Of a stretch of 64,000 bases of DNA, positions 44,801-55,845 are shown one piece after another; position 1 is the stretch's first letter; every line of letters starts with the position of its first letter. This stretch comes from Brachycybe producta. Lineage: Eukaryota > Arthropoda > Diplopoda > Playtdesmida > Andrognathidae. A model generated the notes under the pieces. The model searched no databases. It was given only the letters and a program-made list of their open reading frames with translations, and had not been told where the DNA came from. The position numbers were made by a program, and so were the translations under genes. Where the stretch lies: assembly GCA_036925085.1 (NCBI GenBank), contig JAUPFP010000030.1, forward strand, positions 248,001 through 312,000, written 5' to 3'.

Positions 44801-46140
44801 ACTTTACGGTGAGTTAATTAGCTCTTATACGGTTTTTCTTCTTCTCCTATTTACTTGGAATTTGCAAAAATTAGGGGAAATTTACATAAAAAGGAAAAGG
44901 ATTAAAAAATCAGACAATTCATGCAAAAATGAAATTAAAAAAATCATGGGATCCTGAATGAATTCATGTATAAAAAAGAGAAATGAAATAACTGGGAAAA
45001 CTCGAAAATTTTTCATAAAAACTAAAAAAAAATCGGTAAAACTCAAGAGATTTGAGAGAAGTAGAGACGCGATATATTTCGATTATTAAAGTTATGGACT
45101 TGCGTGAAAATCTTCAAAGACAGTTTAGGGAATCACTGTCTTTGTTTTAAAAAAGATTATTTTCCTAACTGTTTATGTTGTCACAGGTGATTCAAGGATG
45201 GTTTCAGTTACCGAAAAGGAAAACGGCGACGAAGAGTTGAAGGTTTCGGACAAAAGGGACACCACCACCCATGAAGAAGACGAAGACGTTGCAACTGAGT
45301 TGAAGGGAATTTCCGATTTATTGGAGACCGAAGGATTGGCCGTCGAGACTCGAGAAAAAGTGATGAGTCGCGTTTCGAACATGTTCAGAAAACTAGAAAA
45401 TCTTCTGAACGCGACCGCGTCCAGAAAAACAGCCCTCGAACAGGTTGGTTTCTTTCTGTGTCCATCGATTGTTGTGTGTTTTTTGTAGTTTACAAACTGA
45501 GCAAAATTAAGAGACATTAGAAAGTATTTTATAAACTAGAAGGGTAACCGAATCACGTAAGGATATTTTCATTCTCTTCATTTTGCACCTGAAAGATAGA
45601 ATAATAATCAGAGTTCGAGATGCCCCGTTAGCAATTGAATAAGGATTAAAAATGTTATTAACATGTTAATCGTTATTTTGTTTAAAGGAATTGAAGTACG
45701 TGAGAGCGAGTAGAAAAGAAAAGCTGCGCGACGCTTTGGACACGAAACGTCGCCTCCGTAAAGAGATGGAACAGATGTACGACGAGGGTTTACGTCGCGA
45801 ACGAGAATTGGACGACCTGAGGAACGAAATGGAAGCGATGCACCACCGTAAGACGGAACAGGCTCACGAGGCGTGTCAGGTGAACGTCGACAATGAACAC
45901 CTACGATACAAGATAGACGCCATGGGAGAAGAGCTCAACAAATTGCAACGAGAGTTAGCGTCGTTGAGGAGGAACGGAGGAGGCGTCGTTGTCAGCGGAC
46001 GGAACAATGCGAAGACGAAGGTTGAATCCGTTGTCGAAACGTCTGCTTACGATTACAGCGGCATCGGAGCTGCAATAGTAAAACAGGAACTGATGGAAGA
46101 CGACGAGGTAGGATCGTGTCTTTCTCCTGTCGGAGATTGA
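32803..46140 (+). CDS. SKI: SKI/SnoN transcriptional co-repressor
   Basis: Six coding exons: 32803-33999, 44030-44286, 44349-44441, 44525-44808, 45187-45443, 45688-46140; 846 aa. Residues about 11-37 ([20 protein letters not shown]) match the R-SMAD-binding motif of SKI. The Ski/Sno/Dac domain is about 145-235 ([53 protein letters not shown]). The SMAD4-binding SAND-like domain is about 257-335, with its zinc ligands ([29 protein letters not shown]). Poly-Thr at about 357-375 comes from an ACT/ACC microsatellite. The last exon is a long charged coiled coil for oligomerisation. SKI represses TGF-beta/BMP target genes with SMADs and NCoR/HDAC. It is the single pro-orthologue of SKI and SKIL. 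Intron 1 is 10 kb, packed with MITEs. ATG 32803 or 32809 could start. Confidence 0.96.
33870..33925 (+). repeat. SKI: Coding ACT/ACC microsatellite (poly-Thr) in SKI
   Basis: Runs of ACT then ACC triplets encode an almost uninterrupted threonine tract between the SMAD4-binding domain and the coiled-coil part. Likely length-variable between individuals. Confidence 0.8.
34520..34755. repeat. TIR repeat family H (copy 1), SKI intron 1
   Basis: ACCACTTTGTGGCGCCGCA on the left; ACCACTTCGTGGCGACACAA on the right, each with an internal palindrome around CACTTTGTG. A relative lies at 36995-37275. Confidence 0.5.
35341..35625. repeat. Fam-A MITE in SKI intron 1
   Basis: CTTTCTTTCAGGAGCAAAAT and TTAGAAACTAGAAGAGTAGC on the left; TTTTGAAAGATATCAACATG and ACCCTTCTAGTTTCTGTGAT on the right. 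Nearly full length. Confidence 0.78.
36995..37275. repeat. TIR repeat family H (copy 2), SKI intron 1
   Basis: GGACCACTTTGTAGCACCAC on the left and GTGGCGACACAAAGTGAGAG on the right, with GGCTTTGCACGG and CCCTGTAAAGCC as outer ends. Related to 34520-34755. Confidence 0.5.
37334..37454. repeat. Foldback MITE family E (copy 2), SKI intron 1
   Basis: GGTGACTGAATAAGCGCC is mirrored by GGCGCTTATTCAGAACCACC. A 121 bp palindromic element with a second internal CTTGGCGCTT. Same end motif as the element at 43398-43933. Confidence 0.68.
38384..38640. repeat. Fam-A MITE in SKI intron 1
   Basis: TGGTGGTTTTAAAGTGTTAT is the outer terminal repeat, followed by TTAGAAACTAGAAGGGTATA. The right arm has AGATATAAACATGAAAAATA and CTACTTTTCTAGTCTTCTAA. 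Confidence 0.7.
39093..39315. repeat. Fam-A MITE in SKI intron 1, internally deleted
   Basis: ATTCTGTGCCTTTCAGGTGC on the left and ATTTCAACATGAAAAACACC plus ATCCTTCTAATTTT on the right. Confidence 0.6.
40395..40770. repeat. Fam-A MITE in SKI intron 1
   Basis: TTTGTCTTTTCAGAAAGCAA and GATATCTTTCAAAGTAACTT on the left; ATTTTGAAAGATATCATCAA, TTTTGCACCTGAAAGAC and TTTACACTTTAAAAAGCCAC on the right. An insertion with a G run interrupts the left arm. Confidence 0.72.
41486..41692. repeat. Foldback MITE family B (copy 1), SKI intron 1
   Basis: ACAGGCAATTAGAAAACGGG is mirrored by CCCGTTTTCTAATTGCCTGT. The arms carry GCTCCGCCC boxes and the centre an exact TGACGTCA (41573-41580). It is almost wholly palindromic, 207 bp. 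Confidence 0.85.
42117..42325. repeat. Foldback MITE family C (copy 3), SKI intron 1
   Basis: GCCTCGCTGGTAAGATAACC on the left and CTTCTTCTTACGATGAGGC on the right, with TGACGTCA in both arms (42130-42137 and 42295-42302). A run of ten G interrupts the left half. Confidence 0.75.
42637..42957. repeat. Foldback MITE family F (copy 3), SKI intron 1
   Basis: GGGGACGACATAGGAGAAAA and CATGTACGAGATT on the left; AATCTCGTACATGATTTTTC and TATGTCATCC on the right. The inner arms have CCCGCGTTTTTCTGGACGTA and AGAAAAACGCGG. Confidence 0.72.
43398..43933. repeat. PIF/Harbinger-like element (family E) with nested family B MITE
   Basis: Ends GGTGACTGAATAGATAT and ATATCTATTCAGCCACC are inverted, 16 of 17 positions matching. 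TAA on both sides (43395-43397 and 43934-43936) fits the 3 bp duplication of PIF/Harbinger elements. A family B element (43471-43675) sits inside. Without it the host is about 330 bp and lacks coding capacity. Confidence 0.72.
43471..43675. repeat. Family B MITE nested in a family E element
   Basis: ACAGGCAGTTAGAAATCGGG mirrored by CCCGATTTCTAACTGCCTGT. Flanked by ATTATGTTC at 43462-43470 and 43676-43684, a perfect 9 bp target-site duplication. Contains TGACGTCA at 43558-43565. Confidence 0.88.
45500..45660. repeat. Fam-A MITE, internally deleted, SKI intron 5
   Basis: GACATTAGAAAGTATTTTAT and AACTAGAAGGGTAACCGAAT followed directly by the right end TTTTGCACCTGAAAGATAGA and AATCAGAGTTCGAGATGCCC. 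The element fills most of the 244 bp intron. Confidence 0.7.
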
Positions 46141-49100
46141 GAATAACCTTTTGAATGAACGTTAAAGTTTTTCTCTATTTTTGTGGTTTTTGATTGTTTT
46201 GATTATATATGATGAGAAAGAAAACCCGGTGATTTATTGAAAATTGTTGCTAATTTTTGCATTTTAATGCATTCCAAGGTTACAGTCGATTTTGAGCTTC
46301 GTGCGTTCGTGGTTTGTTCTGGCCGTCCTTCCCTTTCTCCAATTTCCCCTTAGGCGTCCGTCACGTGCTCGCGTGCACGTGCCCTCCTCCCCATGAGTAT
46401 TTTTACAGCAATTCTGAACGGACACATTTAAAAACGATACTGGTGAGTCGTGACTTACGACCAAATCGTAATCCCGGTTATTAAAAAAGTGGACAGTCTC
46501 TCTCTTGTCTCAAAGAAACAAACCCTCCGAAATGGAGTTAAGCTGCACTTTTTGCGCCATCTATCTTGCGCGCATCTCTTTTTTTATTAATATTAAATGA
46601 AAATATTTTTAATTGTCTACGAATATAAACTTTTGTACATAAGACAACTCCCCCTTTATAGAACTAATAGGTGGTCAATTTATGATAGCGAATCCTCTTC
46701 TTCTTCTCGTTCTCCTCCTCCTTCTCTCGTAACTTGTTTTATTTTGTGTAATCAATTTCAAGTCGCTGCAAAGATGGAATTTTTGTTACCTTTTTCTGTC
46801 TTGTGTGTGTCTGTATATTTTAAATGTTAATTGTTGTTGCCGCAGCCGCAAATTATGAATATGGTTAACAATTTCGGTGCGCGGTGACAAAAATTACTAA
46901 GAAGAATTTAAATATCTTAGTAAAACCTATAAGAAAAGTAGTTAAGCACTTTTAAAAAGTTTTGAAAACTTCAGGTTTCGTTTTGTAAATAACGAATAAG
47001 GAAAAAGTGGTTAATTTTCATATAACATTGTCCAATGCAAAACAACATTGGACTAGAAATACATTTTCTCATACAGTGAAAAACGAATTACACGATTTCG
47101 ATTCGGTTTTTTTTTTTAAAAAATATACAATTTATTTTAACACAAAGTTTAGTCAACACCAAAAAATATTCCTGTTTCTTCCATTTCAAAAACCGTTTAA
47201 CAAAGAGAATCGGATAACACGAAATATTTACGGTCCCAGGTCCCTTATATTCCGGTTCCTTCCATTTCGCGTTAAACGGTTTCTGCTGTACTTACTACAT
47301 TCACACACACAACAAACATATAAATACAGAAGCTACCTTGATCCACGATTAAATATCGTGGTATAAAACTTAATACTCATTTACAATGAAATACATTTAA
47401 ACATTTTTACGTTCTCTATAGATTTTTACATAATCCACTTCCACAAAAAATAAAAAAACACTTCGAATTTTTGTATTCTAAGAGTGGGGATACCATTTTT
47501 TTATTGTTTCTACTATTTTATTTTGTAATTTCACCATAAGTAATGCCGGATGCACTCGATTTTTGTTATTTGTCTCCTATTCGTGTACGAAACCCATACG
47601 TGAACGTGCTTAAGAGAAGATTTTGGTGCAAACGAGACTTCGGTGTTTCCCCGACCGTAAATGTCTTAAAATGAATATCAAAATGGGTCGTTGTGAGGCT
47701 CACAGTTTATTCATTTCGTTCACCTGTTAGTCTTTATTTTTCAAGAGCTAGTCTTCAGGGATATACGAACGACTATTGTGTGGTCGAGTTGGATTCCAAG
47801 TGTTGTCGCATGTGGCTGGGCTGTGGTTGCAATGTATTAACCTTTTCACACAGGCGACACCCCGACTACATTTTGCAGTTAAACTCGACCACTAAGAAGT
47901 GGTTCTTGTTCCAAGGACCTTAATGAGTTCGGGATATCTTGACTGGCTCATTCCGTGACAATAGTACCAATTTGTGACGAGAAATAACAAATGGAATAGT
48001 CACTTGATTCATGATCATGAATGTGACAATTCCTTTCGTTCCAGTCATGAATCTAGAAGAAACTAATGAGCCCCACCGAGGTTTTTTTCGTTAAGGCTCA
48101 TTTTATCTAGCCTCTAGACAAAAAAAATTGAAGAAACTATAATAATGCGCGACTAATTTTAGTTCTATAACCAACTAATCAATGGCCCGTGTAACTGTAA
48201 TTTGTAAAATAGAAATTTCTTCAGTAACCCCCCGTATTTTAGATTTCTTCGTGTGATCTGGTGAATCCGTTCCGTGTTAAAATAAGCGATCGAGGGAACG
48301 ATTTTCAATGTGAAGAATATGTGATTGAAAATATATATTACAATAAATCATAAATAATTCTAAATATGGATGGAGTGTAACTTGTAAAGTTGTAAGTAAA
48401 AGAATTCTAGGTCTTGTTAATTGTTTGCAAAGATGTAGCTTATTTTCTTGATAAATATGCTGCTGCTTCTTCTTCTTTTTCGTCTAATTGCTTGCAATTT
48501 CAAATGTACTTGAAAACCGGTGAGAAACTTTGAAACTAAGGGCATACTTATGTCACATTAGAAGCGTATTTTTGATGCACGGTGAGTTTTTATTGCAACT
48601 GGCGTTTTCATTTTTTTTTTTTTAGTAATTAACAATTTTTCTGCGTTTGTTAACTTTGACATAGATTTGAGTGGGGGGGGGGAAACAATGGTTAAGATTA
48701 CACGTAAACACTTTTATACTAATATTTTTTTTGAAATTATGGAAGTGTGAACAATTAAAACAAAAAAACCTCTGTTTTATAGGAGCTCTACGTTAAAGGT
48801 ATATAGACCCCACTTGAGAGGTTGGATCCCGACAGAACATTTCTATTTCACAGTCTCGTAAACAAAACAGTCGGCAGTTCCCGTATTTACAATTTTCTAG
48901 ATTGGCGGTTCTCGAGGTTATCAAAGTCCAATCTTTCGGCATTCCGTAGATACGAACTGGAACTTTACTGAGTAGTCGAAACCGCCATCAACATCAGCTT
49001 CTTCTTTGGCACCAGGTTATTAATGGGTTCCGAGTTACATAGTAATTCGACTTTTTTTATGAATGAAACTTATTCGTAATCCTGGGGACCTCACCTGTAT

Positions 49101-49258
49101 ATGGATAAAAATTCCGTATCTTTAGCCACATTTGAATAATTGCTCTGCAAACAATCCAGAGGGTGTGTGGCAGGGAGACTATTTAATCCAAAAACATCAT
49201 AAACGTCTATTGTCCACTATTCCCTAAATCAAAACATTTTCCATGCACAACCTCCTCT

Positions 49259-49770
49259 CAGGGGTGCCCAAAGCCAGTGGAGAATTCACCCCCCCCCCCC
49301 CCCCCCCCCGGGACCAAATGCTGAAAGCGTTTTTTTTTTGTAACTTTTCAAATATAATTTTTATTAGTTTTAAAATAATGATCGAATTTTACATTGTTTG
49401 CATAAACATTTTGTGAATGAATTTCAATTGGCCATAAGAAGTGTTTGAAACAAAGTCTTTAAACTTTTGAAAACATGAACATTTTATCTATTTCACAAGC
49501 GTAGCGAGCGAGCAATTATTTTATAATATACTCTTGCTATCATTTCTGGCGAGCGGAGCGAGCCGTAAAAACAGCACTTATAATTGACGTATAACAGTGG
49601 TAGAAACACACTACTTTCTTTTAAAATATAAATTAAATAATAAAATATTAAATTTGGATTTTCGCTATTCTGATTATTATAAAATTATTTTCAATCACCT
49701 CCCCCCCCCCAAAAAAAAGAGGCAAATGGCGAGTTGCTCACCAGACTACCCCCTGTGGGCACCCCTGCAG
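49259..49770. repeat. hAT-like MITE
   Basis: CAGGGGTGCCCA on the left and TGTGGGCACCCCTGCAG on the right. Flanks CCTCCTCT and GCTCCTCT are an 8 bp duplication with one mismatch. The interior has a long C run and GCGAGCGGAGCGAGC-type sequence. Confidence 0.6.
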
Positions 49771-50906
49771 GCTCCTCTGGATGCAAATTCCCGTTGTGGA
49801 AATCACCCTAGATACAAATGACCTAAAAATGCAAGTTTTGTGTTCAGAAGCTGAGGTCTGCTTTTATATGAGGCAATTGCTAAAAAAAACAATCCTCGTT
49901 ATTAGAGCTTTTTTTTTAATTGTTCACATTTTTCATATATATTTCAACTCCTTCGGAATCTTCCGCTTTTTTCTAAGTAATGATAAGAATGTTCAAAGTC
50001 TCATGAATCTTTTGAGATTTATTTTTAATTACTTCGTAGACGACTTAACTTTTGCTCATTTTCTTCAGTTGCCCATAAGAACAAAAAAGCCAATATAGTT
50101 CAACATATACTCAATATTCTAGTCCTTTTTTTGAGTTACATATACAGGTTTTTTTTTAAAAAAAAATAAGTTTGTCAGTTTTATTTTTGTCATCAGTAAG
50201 TAGTAGCCCAAATAAATTCATCCCCGTTTATATAAATAGCTTTTCAAAATAGCAACATAAAATTCAATGTACTTACAATTTGTAGCTGGTCGGTTTGTGT
50301 GGAGGTGGATAATATGAAACACATGTAAATTAATCAGCCAAAATTTAATTTAGGTTCTATTTTCGTTTGACGAATTAACATGAATCTCATAGATATGCAT
50401 GTACATATAGACACCCACATACAAAATACACTTAACCACTAAAATACTTTTGGTAATAATCTAATAATTGTGAGTGGACTCCAGTTTGGCTGATTTTTTT
50501 TTATAAAAATTAATTTGAATTGGAAACATTCAATTTATTTTATTTTAATCTTAGTTTTTTTAACAAAAAAAATTCATTAAGTTTTGCTTGAATTTTTAGT
50601 AAAACCTAACTATAAGGATGCCAAGATGGTAATTTCTATGTTATTCCTTACGATGAATTGGTAATTTAACTATTAAAAAATATTTTTAAATTGTCTTAAA
50701 ATTTTAACTAAATTTTTTTAAAAAGAAATTCCATTTTAAACGGGGTAAAATATGTGATTTGAAATGACTGCCACTCTGATGTACCCTGACAGAGATTATT
50801 CTCAAATGTTTTTTTAATATTCCATATGTAACAAATATTTTATGTTTTTTTTTCTTCACAAATTTAAAAACATTTCCCCCTTTTATTATAGCACACGAGT
50901 ATAGTC

Positions 50907-51030
50907 GCCTCACTGTAACATGAAGTTTGTGACGTCAGAGAGGACTATTTAATATTTCCGTCTTACCAATTGTGGACAATGACACTTTCGTAGGTTTATC
51001 AATAACCCCTCTGATGTCACAATTGAGCAA
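50907..51030. repeat. Foldback MITE family C (copy 4)
   Basis: GCCTCACTGTAACATGAAGT with TGACGTCAGAGAGG on the left; TCAATAACCCCTCTGATGTC on the right. Short and internally deleted. Confidence 0.6.
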
Positions 51031-52459
51031 GTTTGTTAATTCTGAAATGATAATTGTAAATCTTGTCATGATTTTTAATTTCTGTATAGCAACAACTCAT
51101 CTTACGTTGGACACAAAAAAATTCTGTACCTGATAAACAATAGGCACTTACCATTTAATGGCGCATGTTTCCATTAGGTCAAAATATTAGGCGGAAAATG
51201 AGTTAATTTTCATTTTAATTTTATTGCATAAATTTAACTTTCATCTCGAATTGTGATCTAATGGAAAGAGAGAGAACAAAACTTTTGGTTGGATTTGGTA
51301 AATGCTTATTTAATTTTAAGTGTTATTTGTGCTGCTCATAAACGTAATAATGAATATATATAATTGAAAATTAATATGTCATAAAAGAATGCGTTTTACC
51401 AGCTACATATTATGTGTTTGTATATATAAATATATATGTAACAAAGTCAACAAGTGGGTTAATTAATTTCGTACACTTTGAAACAACAGCAAGACAAATG
51501 AGATAAATTGGCTAAAAGTTGTGTTCGTTGATTATTGTTTTATTTGTTGGAGAAATGTTTTTTTTTTGTTTGTTTGGCACAATTAATTCTAAATTGGGTT
51601 TTCTCCACCACCCACCACCCTGTCTTGCATTGACATTCATTCATTCATTATTAACTATTATTATATTATGATGATAATATTTAGACTAATAATGTATAGA
51701 CTAGTTATTAAATCTACATATTATACTAATTAGAATTCGAATAATGTGATGTTATATAATATGTAGCGTACAATTTAAAAAAAAATTCAACATAAAATTG
51801 CTATTCGGAACATTACTACTCAGCAGTAAGTGTGTTTAATCACATGCAAAAAAAAAAAGTGTAAATATTTGGCGGGACCTTAATTAAGTTTATATAGAAA
51901 ACTTTTATTATAAATGCTACAGTTATTTGTTTTTATTATTATTATTATTATTATTATGGTTTTAGTTGCTGACAATATTTTATGTAAATAATTGTATTAA
52001 TTGTTGCTTCTTTCAAACATGTAAAAGTCTACAAAAAAAAATATGAAATCAAAATTGTGTACTTGTTTGAAATGAAGTTTCTGTTTTTATTGTTGTTGTT
52101 ATTCTACACATCAGGAGGATTAACTGCGAAAATTAACTACAGTTAAAAAGCCACTCAATTTTAGAATTAGAGAGGGTCGATTTCATAATGAAACACGAAT
52201 AAAATTAACATTTTCAACAGTAGAAATTAGAAAGTATGAAGAAAAGAAAAGAAAACACGTTTTTCTTGGAACAAATACTAGGAAATGTTTCATATATTTA
52301 AAAACTAATAAGAAATTATTTAAAATATTTTTTATTGCTCACTCTATGCTCACTAAAATTTAATTGTAAAACAGCATTAAATTATGATTTAACCTAGAGG
52401 TAGGAACAATACGAGAATACGTTTTTCAAAGTAGTTTCCACACCCCTTATTTATCAAAC

Positions 52460-52665
52460 ACAGGCAGTTAGAAATCGGGGAGAACTTCAGTTGGCTCCGC
52501 CCTTGTTCTGACGACTGGCAACTTCTAATTGGTTTGTTATGTAGTCTGCCGTTGAAAAGGGCGGAGCATGTGACGTCGGACTACATAACCAGCCAATTAG
52601 AAGTTGCCGGTTGTCATAAAAAGGGCGGAGCCAACAGAAGTTCTCCCCGATTTCTAATTGCCTGT
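52460..52665. repeat. Foldback MITE family B (copy 3)
   Basis: ACAGGCAGTTAGAAATCGGG against CCCGATTTCTAATTGCCTGT, with AGGGCGGAGC boxes in the arms. 206 bp, nearly identical in plan to the copies at 41486 and 43471; the central motif here is TGACGTCG. Confidence 0.85.
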
Positions 52666-52864
52666 CTTATTATCAGCTGGTTACCCATCCATATGTGGAT
52701 AATTAAAATCAGGAGGTTTTACTGTTAGAACATCCTCACTGGAAAAAATAATTGGGACTTAAGAATAGATGTATTTCATAAGCCATTTTTGCACGTTCCT
52801 GTAGTGATCGATTTATCCAGCAGTGTAACGTCATGTATGACTTATGGATTGGATCTAACTCTAT

Positions 52865-53049
52865 GTATGTAACAGTAAGATACAGCCGTTTGCCCCGCCC
52901 CTTTTATGAGGACTGGCAACTTCTAAATGGTTTATGTGGTTTGACATCACAGGCCCCGCCCTTTTCAATTTCTGATTGGTTGATATTGGGTCTGAAGCTC
53001 ATAAAAGGGCGGGGCAAATGACTGTATCTCCCTGTCTTTACATGCCTGT
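52865..53049. repeat. Foldback MITE family B-related (copy 4)
   Basis: GATACAGCCGTTTGCCCCGC against GGGGCAAATGACTGTATC, with AGGACTGGCAACTTCTAA in the left arm as in family B. The central site is TGACATCA. It ends in CATGCCTGT. Confidence 0.6.
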
Positions 53050-53426
53050 TCACAGTCGTACTGCTAGTCGACTATTTTCCTCCCACCCACATTTTTGGCT
53101 TCACTCAATGTTTATAGAATAACAAGGTTTGTTCATAACTTTTCAGCCAATTCAAAAGTTTGAAGGGGGGGGGAGGGAATGCGGTAGTGACGTCAATATA
53201 AAGACTATGTGACGAGCTTTATTGTGTCGTCACAACATGGCCGCCGCTTCCCTAACAACAGTTGACTTCCTTAGTAACGAGCAAACCTTGTTACTCTATA
53301 AACCTTGTGTGCGACCGTCGCCACCATAGAAAAAAATGGCTTCTCTTTGAGAGCTGCCGCTGATTAAACGTCGTCCGCTCGTAGTATCGTCTCCGTCGTG
53401 TCAAAGAAAAGTAGAACGGGACCGAG

Positions 53427-55248
53427 ATGTCGACTGTGAACGGACAAACGAGCTTGAAAGCGTTCTGTTTCGCGCTTAGCCTCTTTATTGTTCTTCTACT
53501 CTTCTCCTCCTCTTGTTTTTTCCGTCTTCTCATTTCTTTTCTTCATTTGGTCGCCGCCTCTTTATTTTTCTATTTCCGGTGTTCAACGAAACACGCGTTT
53601 CACGTACGTATGCACATTCAGAGGCACGTGTTTGTTTGTTGATTATTAACGAATGTCTATTTTACGCAGGTGGCCCTGATAGCTCTGTTCCTGGGTTACG
53701 TGTTCGTTGTCGGTCTCTTTCTGGCTCTCATCTCCGCCGATGACGTCGGTTTCTCATCGTTCGGTTTCTACCTTTGTCTCCTCTCTTTCTTTCATTATTC
53801 CGAATATTATTCCATCTCCATCGTTAATCCGAAGAGTCTCAGTCTCGATTCGTTCCTCATCAATCACAGTCACAGTTACACGATCGGAATTCTCTCAACA
53901 TGTCTGGAATTCTTCGTAGAGAAATATTTCTTCCCAGGTCTCTTCCTCTCGGTTTCTCAAAATTTACTCTAAAACCTAAAGAAAAATCAACGCATTTAAG
54001 GATGGTTTCAAAGTATAACGCCTTTCGAGTGCAAAATGAAGAGGAACCTGAATATATTTTAAAAACTAGAAGGGTTGCTCAATCACTTAAAGAGTATATT
54101 TTCATATTGCTTTTAAAATAAAGATTTTTTGTGAGTTTGAAAATGACTCAATCTTAATTTTTGTCTATAAAAAGTTTATTTTGAAAGATATTAACATTAA
54201 AATACACTGTACGTGATTGAGCTACCCTTCTAGTTTCTAAAACACTTTCTAGTTTCTGTTAATTTTACTCTTCTGAAAGACAGACTAATAATCAAAGAGT
54301 TCGATAATCAGCTGTTCATAACTGCAGTTTTTTCTTCTTCTTCGATTTCTGCGTTTTAAGAGTTTTGTCTCCAGTCAAACTGCGATCTTAAATTTCTCTT
54401 TTCTTTCTTTTCTCCTTTTTCAGACATGAAAGATATCTGTTGGTTGCAGTGGATCGGACTTCTTCTTTGCGTCGTCGGAGAAGCGATTCGGAAGGCGGCC
54501 ATGTTCACAGCGCGTTCCGGATTCAACCACGTGATCCAGATCCGAAGGGAGGAGGGTCACGTGCTGGTCACCCACGGAATCTACGCTCTCTTTCGTCATC
54601 CGGCTTACGTCGGATATTATTATTTGTGTATTGGAACGCAGGTTAATATATTTTTTTCGTCATTATTTCGTTCAATTTTAACATCTTTTATGAACACAGG
54701 GCGATTTTCGAACGCTCTCGTCATATTTCGTAGGTTCAGAAAAGCTACACTAAGGATAAATTCAAAGTTTCTTATAAACTAGAATGGTAGCTGAATCAAT
54801 TAAGGGTTTTTTCATAGAAATAAATTTTAAAAATATCGCCTGCTAACTGCTTTAAAGTTGGGTCATTTTCGTGAAAGATATCAACATGAAAAAATACCCT
54901 TATAAGTGATTAAGCTAACCTTCTAGTTTCTAAAACACATTCGAGTTTGTCGTCCATTTTGCACATGATTTTGAGAGAATTATTAATCTGAGATGTCGAA
55001 TTTCGTCGTTCACAATTTAAAATCAGATATCTTAATATTGGTGTGTTTTTTTTTACTAATTATAGTTGCTTCTTGCAAATCCGATCTGTTTAGTCGGATT
55101 GAACGTTGCCAGTTGGACTTTTTTCAACAGCCGAATTCAAGACGAAGAAATAACTCTTTTGAATTTTTTCGGAGAGGATTATGTACGATATCAGAACCGT
55201 GTTCCCACTGGATTGCCCTTTATCAAGGGTTATCGTTTGGAAATGTAG
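53427..55248 (+). CDS. ICMT: Protein-S-isoprenylcysteine O-methyltransferase
   Basis: Four exons: 53427-53603, 53670-53937, 54424-54641, 55066-55248; 281 aa, against 284 in human. It is an integral ER membrane enzyme that uses S-adenosylmethionine to methylate the C-terminal isoprenylcysteine of CAAX proteins such as Ras and lamins. The N-terminal exon codes two hydrophobic segments. Diagnostic blocks follow: FFHYSEY, NPKSLSLDSFLINHS, GEAIRKAAMFTA, FNHVIQ, LVTHGIYALFRHPAYVGYYY and the C-terminal FFGEDYVRYQNRVPTGLPFIKG, which carries the conserved Glu and Arg of the active site. The start is the only ATG giving the expected length. Introns 2 and 3 each contain one Fam-A MITE making up more than half of the intron. 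Confidence 0.97.
53996..54330. repeat. Fam-A MITE in ICMT intron 2
   Basis: Begins TTAAGGATGGTTTCAAAGT, then GTGCAAAATGAAGAGGAAC and AAACTAGAAGGGTTGCTCAA. The right arm has CTACCCTTCTAGTTTCTAAA and CTTCTGAAAGACAGACTAAT. Almost complete. Confidence 0.82.
54712..54995. repeat. Fam-A MITE in ICMT intron 3
   Basis: TATAAACTAGAATGGTAGCT on the left; AAAGATATCAACATGAAAAA and AACCTTCTAGTTTCTAAAAC on the right. Confidence 0.72.
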
Positions 55249-55334
55249 ATCATCATCCTCCTCCTCCTCCTCCTCACTTTATTCATCGTCATCATCATCA
55301 TCATCATTGGTATATAGATTTATGATGTGATATG

Positions 55335-55340
55335 AATAAA
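55335..55340 (+). terminator. ICMT: Poly(A) signal of ICMT
   Basis: AATAAA 87 nt after the ICMT stop codon, after a (CTC)n/(ATC)n stretch. It is the first canonical signal downstream. Confidence 0.6.
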
Positions 55341-55520
55341 TTGATTTGGTTTTTCGTTTTTATTTTAAATTGAATTTTACACTATAATGTAGAAACAAAT
55401 AACAAAGAAGACGGAACGAAAAGTCGAATCACAACAATTCGTTTTCTCTCTCTCGGATCAACGTTTAGGTGGGTGGCTCATTAATAAATCAAATAATATG
55501 GTTAATTCGAAGAGTTTTTT

Positions 55521-55845
55521 TTTAGGTTGTTTTAAATTGTAAACGGTGCCTCTCGAACTCTGATTATTCTGTAATTCAGGAAGAACTTGAATTGTTTTAA
55601 AATCTAGAAGGGTAGCTCAATCACTAATAAAGAGTATTTTCATTTTGATATCTTTCAAAATGACCTTTGTTTATAATCCATCTTTATTTAATTTTATCTA
55701 TGAAGAAGTATATTTTGGAAATTATCAACACAAGAATACCCTTAAGTTGATTCAGTTTACCCGTTCTAGTTTCTCTTAAATTTTCTCTTTTGAAAGACAG
55801 AATAAAAGACAAAAAGTTCAAAATCAGCCCTGTTTAATGTTCACA
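55521..55845. repeat. Fam-A MITE, full length
   Basis: GTTGTTTTAAATTGTAAACG and GTGCCTCTCGAACTCTGATT are the outer terminal repeat. Then AAATCTAGAAGGGTAGCTCA and, inverted, TTTACCCGTTCTAGTTTCTC with TTTTGAAAGACAGAATAAAA. Confidence 0.78.

Larger units (their letters stand above)
46141..53426. other. Intergenic region between SKI and ICMT
   Basis: No gene supported. It contains the SKI 3' UTR, a C run of about 22 (49288-49309), an ATT microsatellite (51931-51957), several MITEs (below), and from about 53160 the likely ICMT promoter, including ACATGGCCGCCGC (53236-53248). Sequence around 47770-47910 (GTGGTCGAGTTGG, AACTCGACCACT) is a TIR repeat also seen in part at 41705-41810. Confidence 0.5.

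Noticed and set aside
47693..47923. 76-codon frame with several cysteines
   Set aside because: It overlaps a TIR repeat (GTGGTCGAGTTGG and its inverse) that recurs near 41705-41810, so coding is unlikely.
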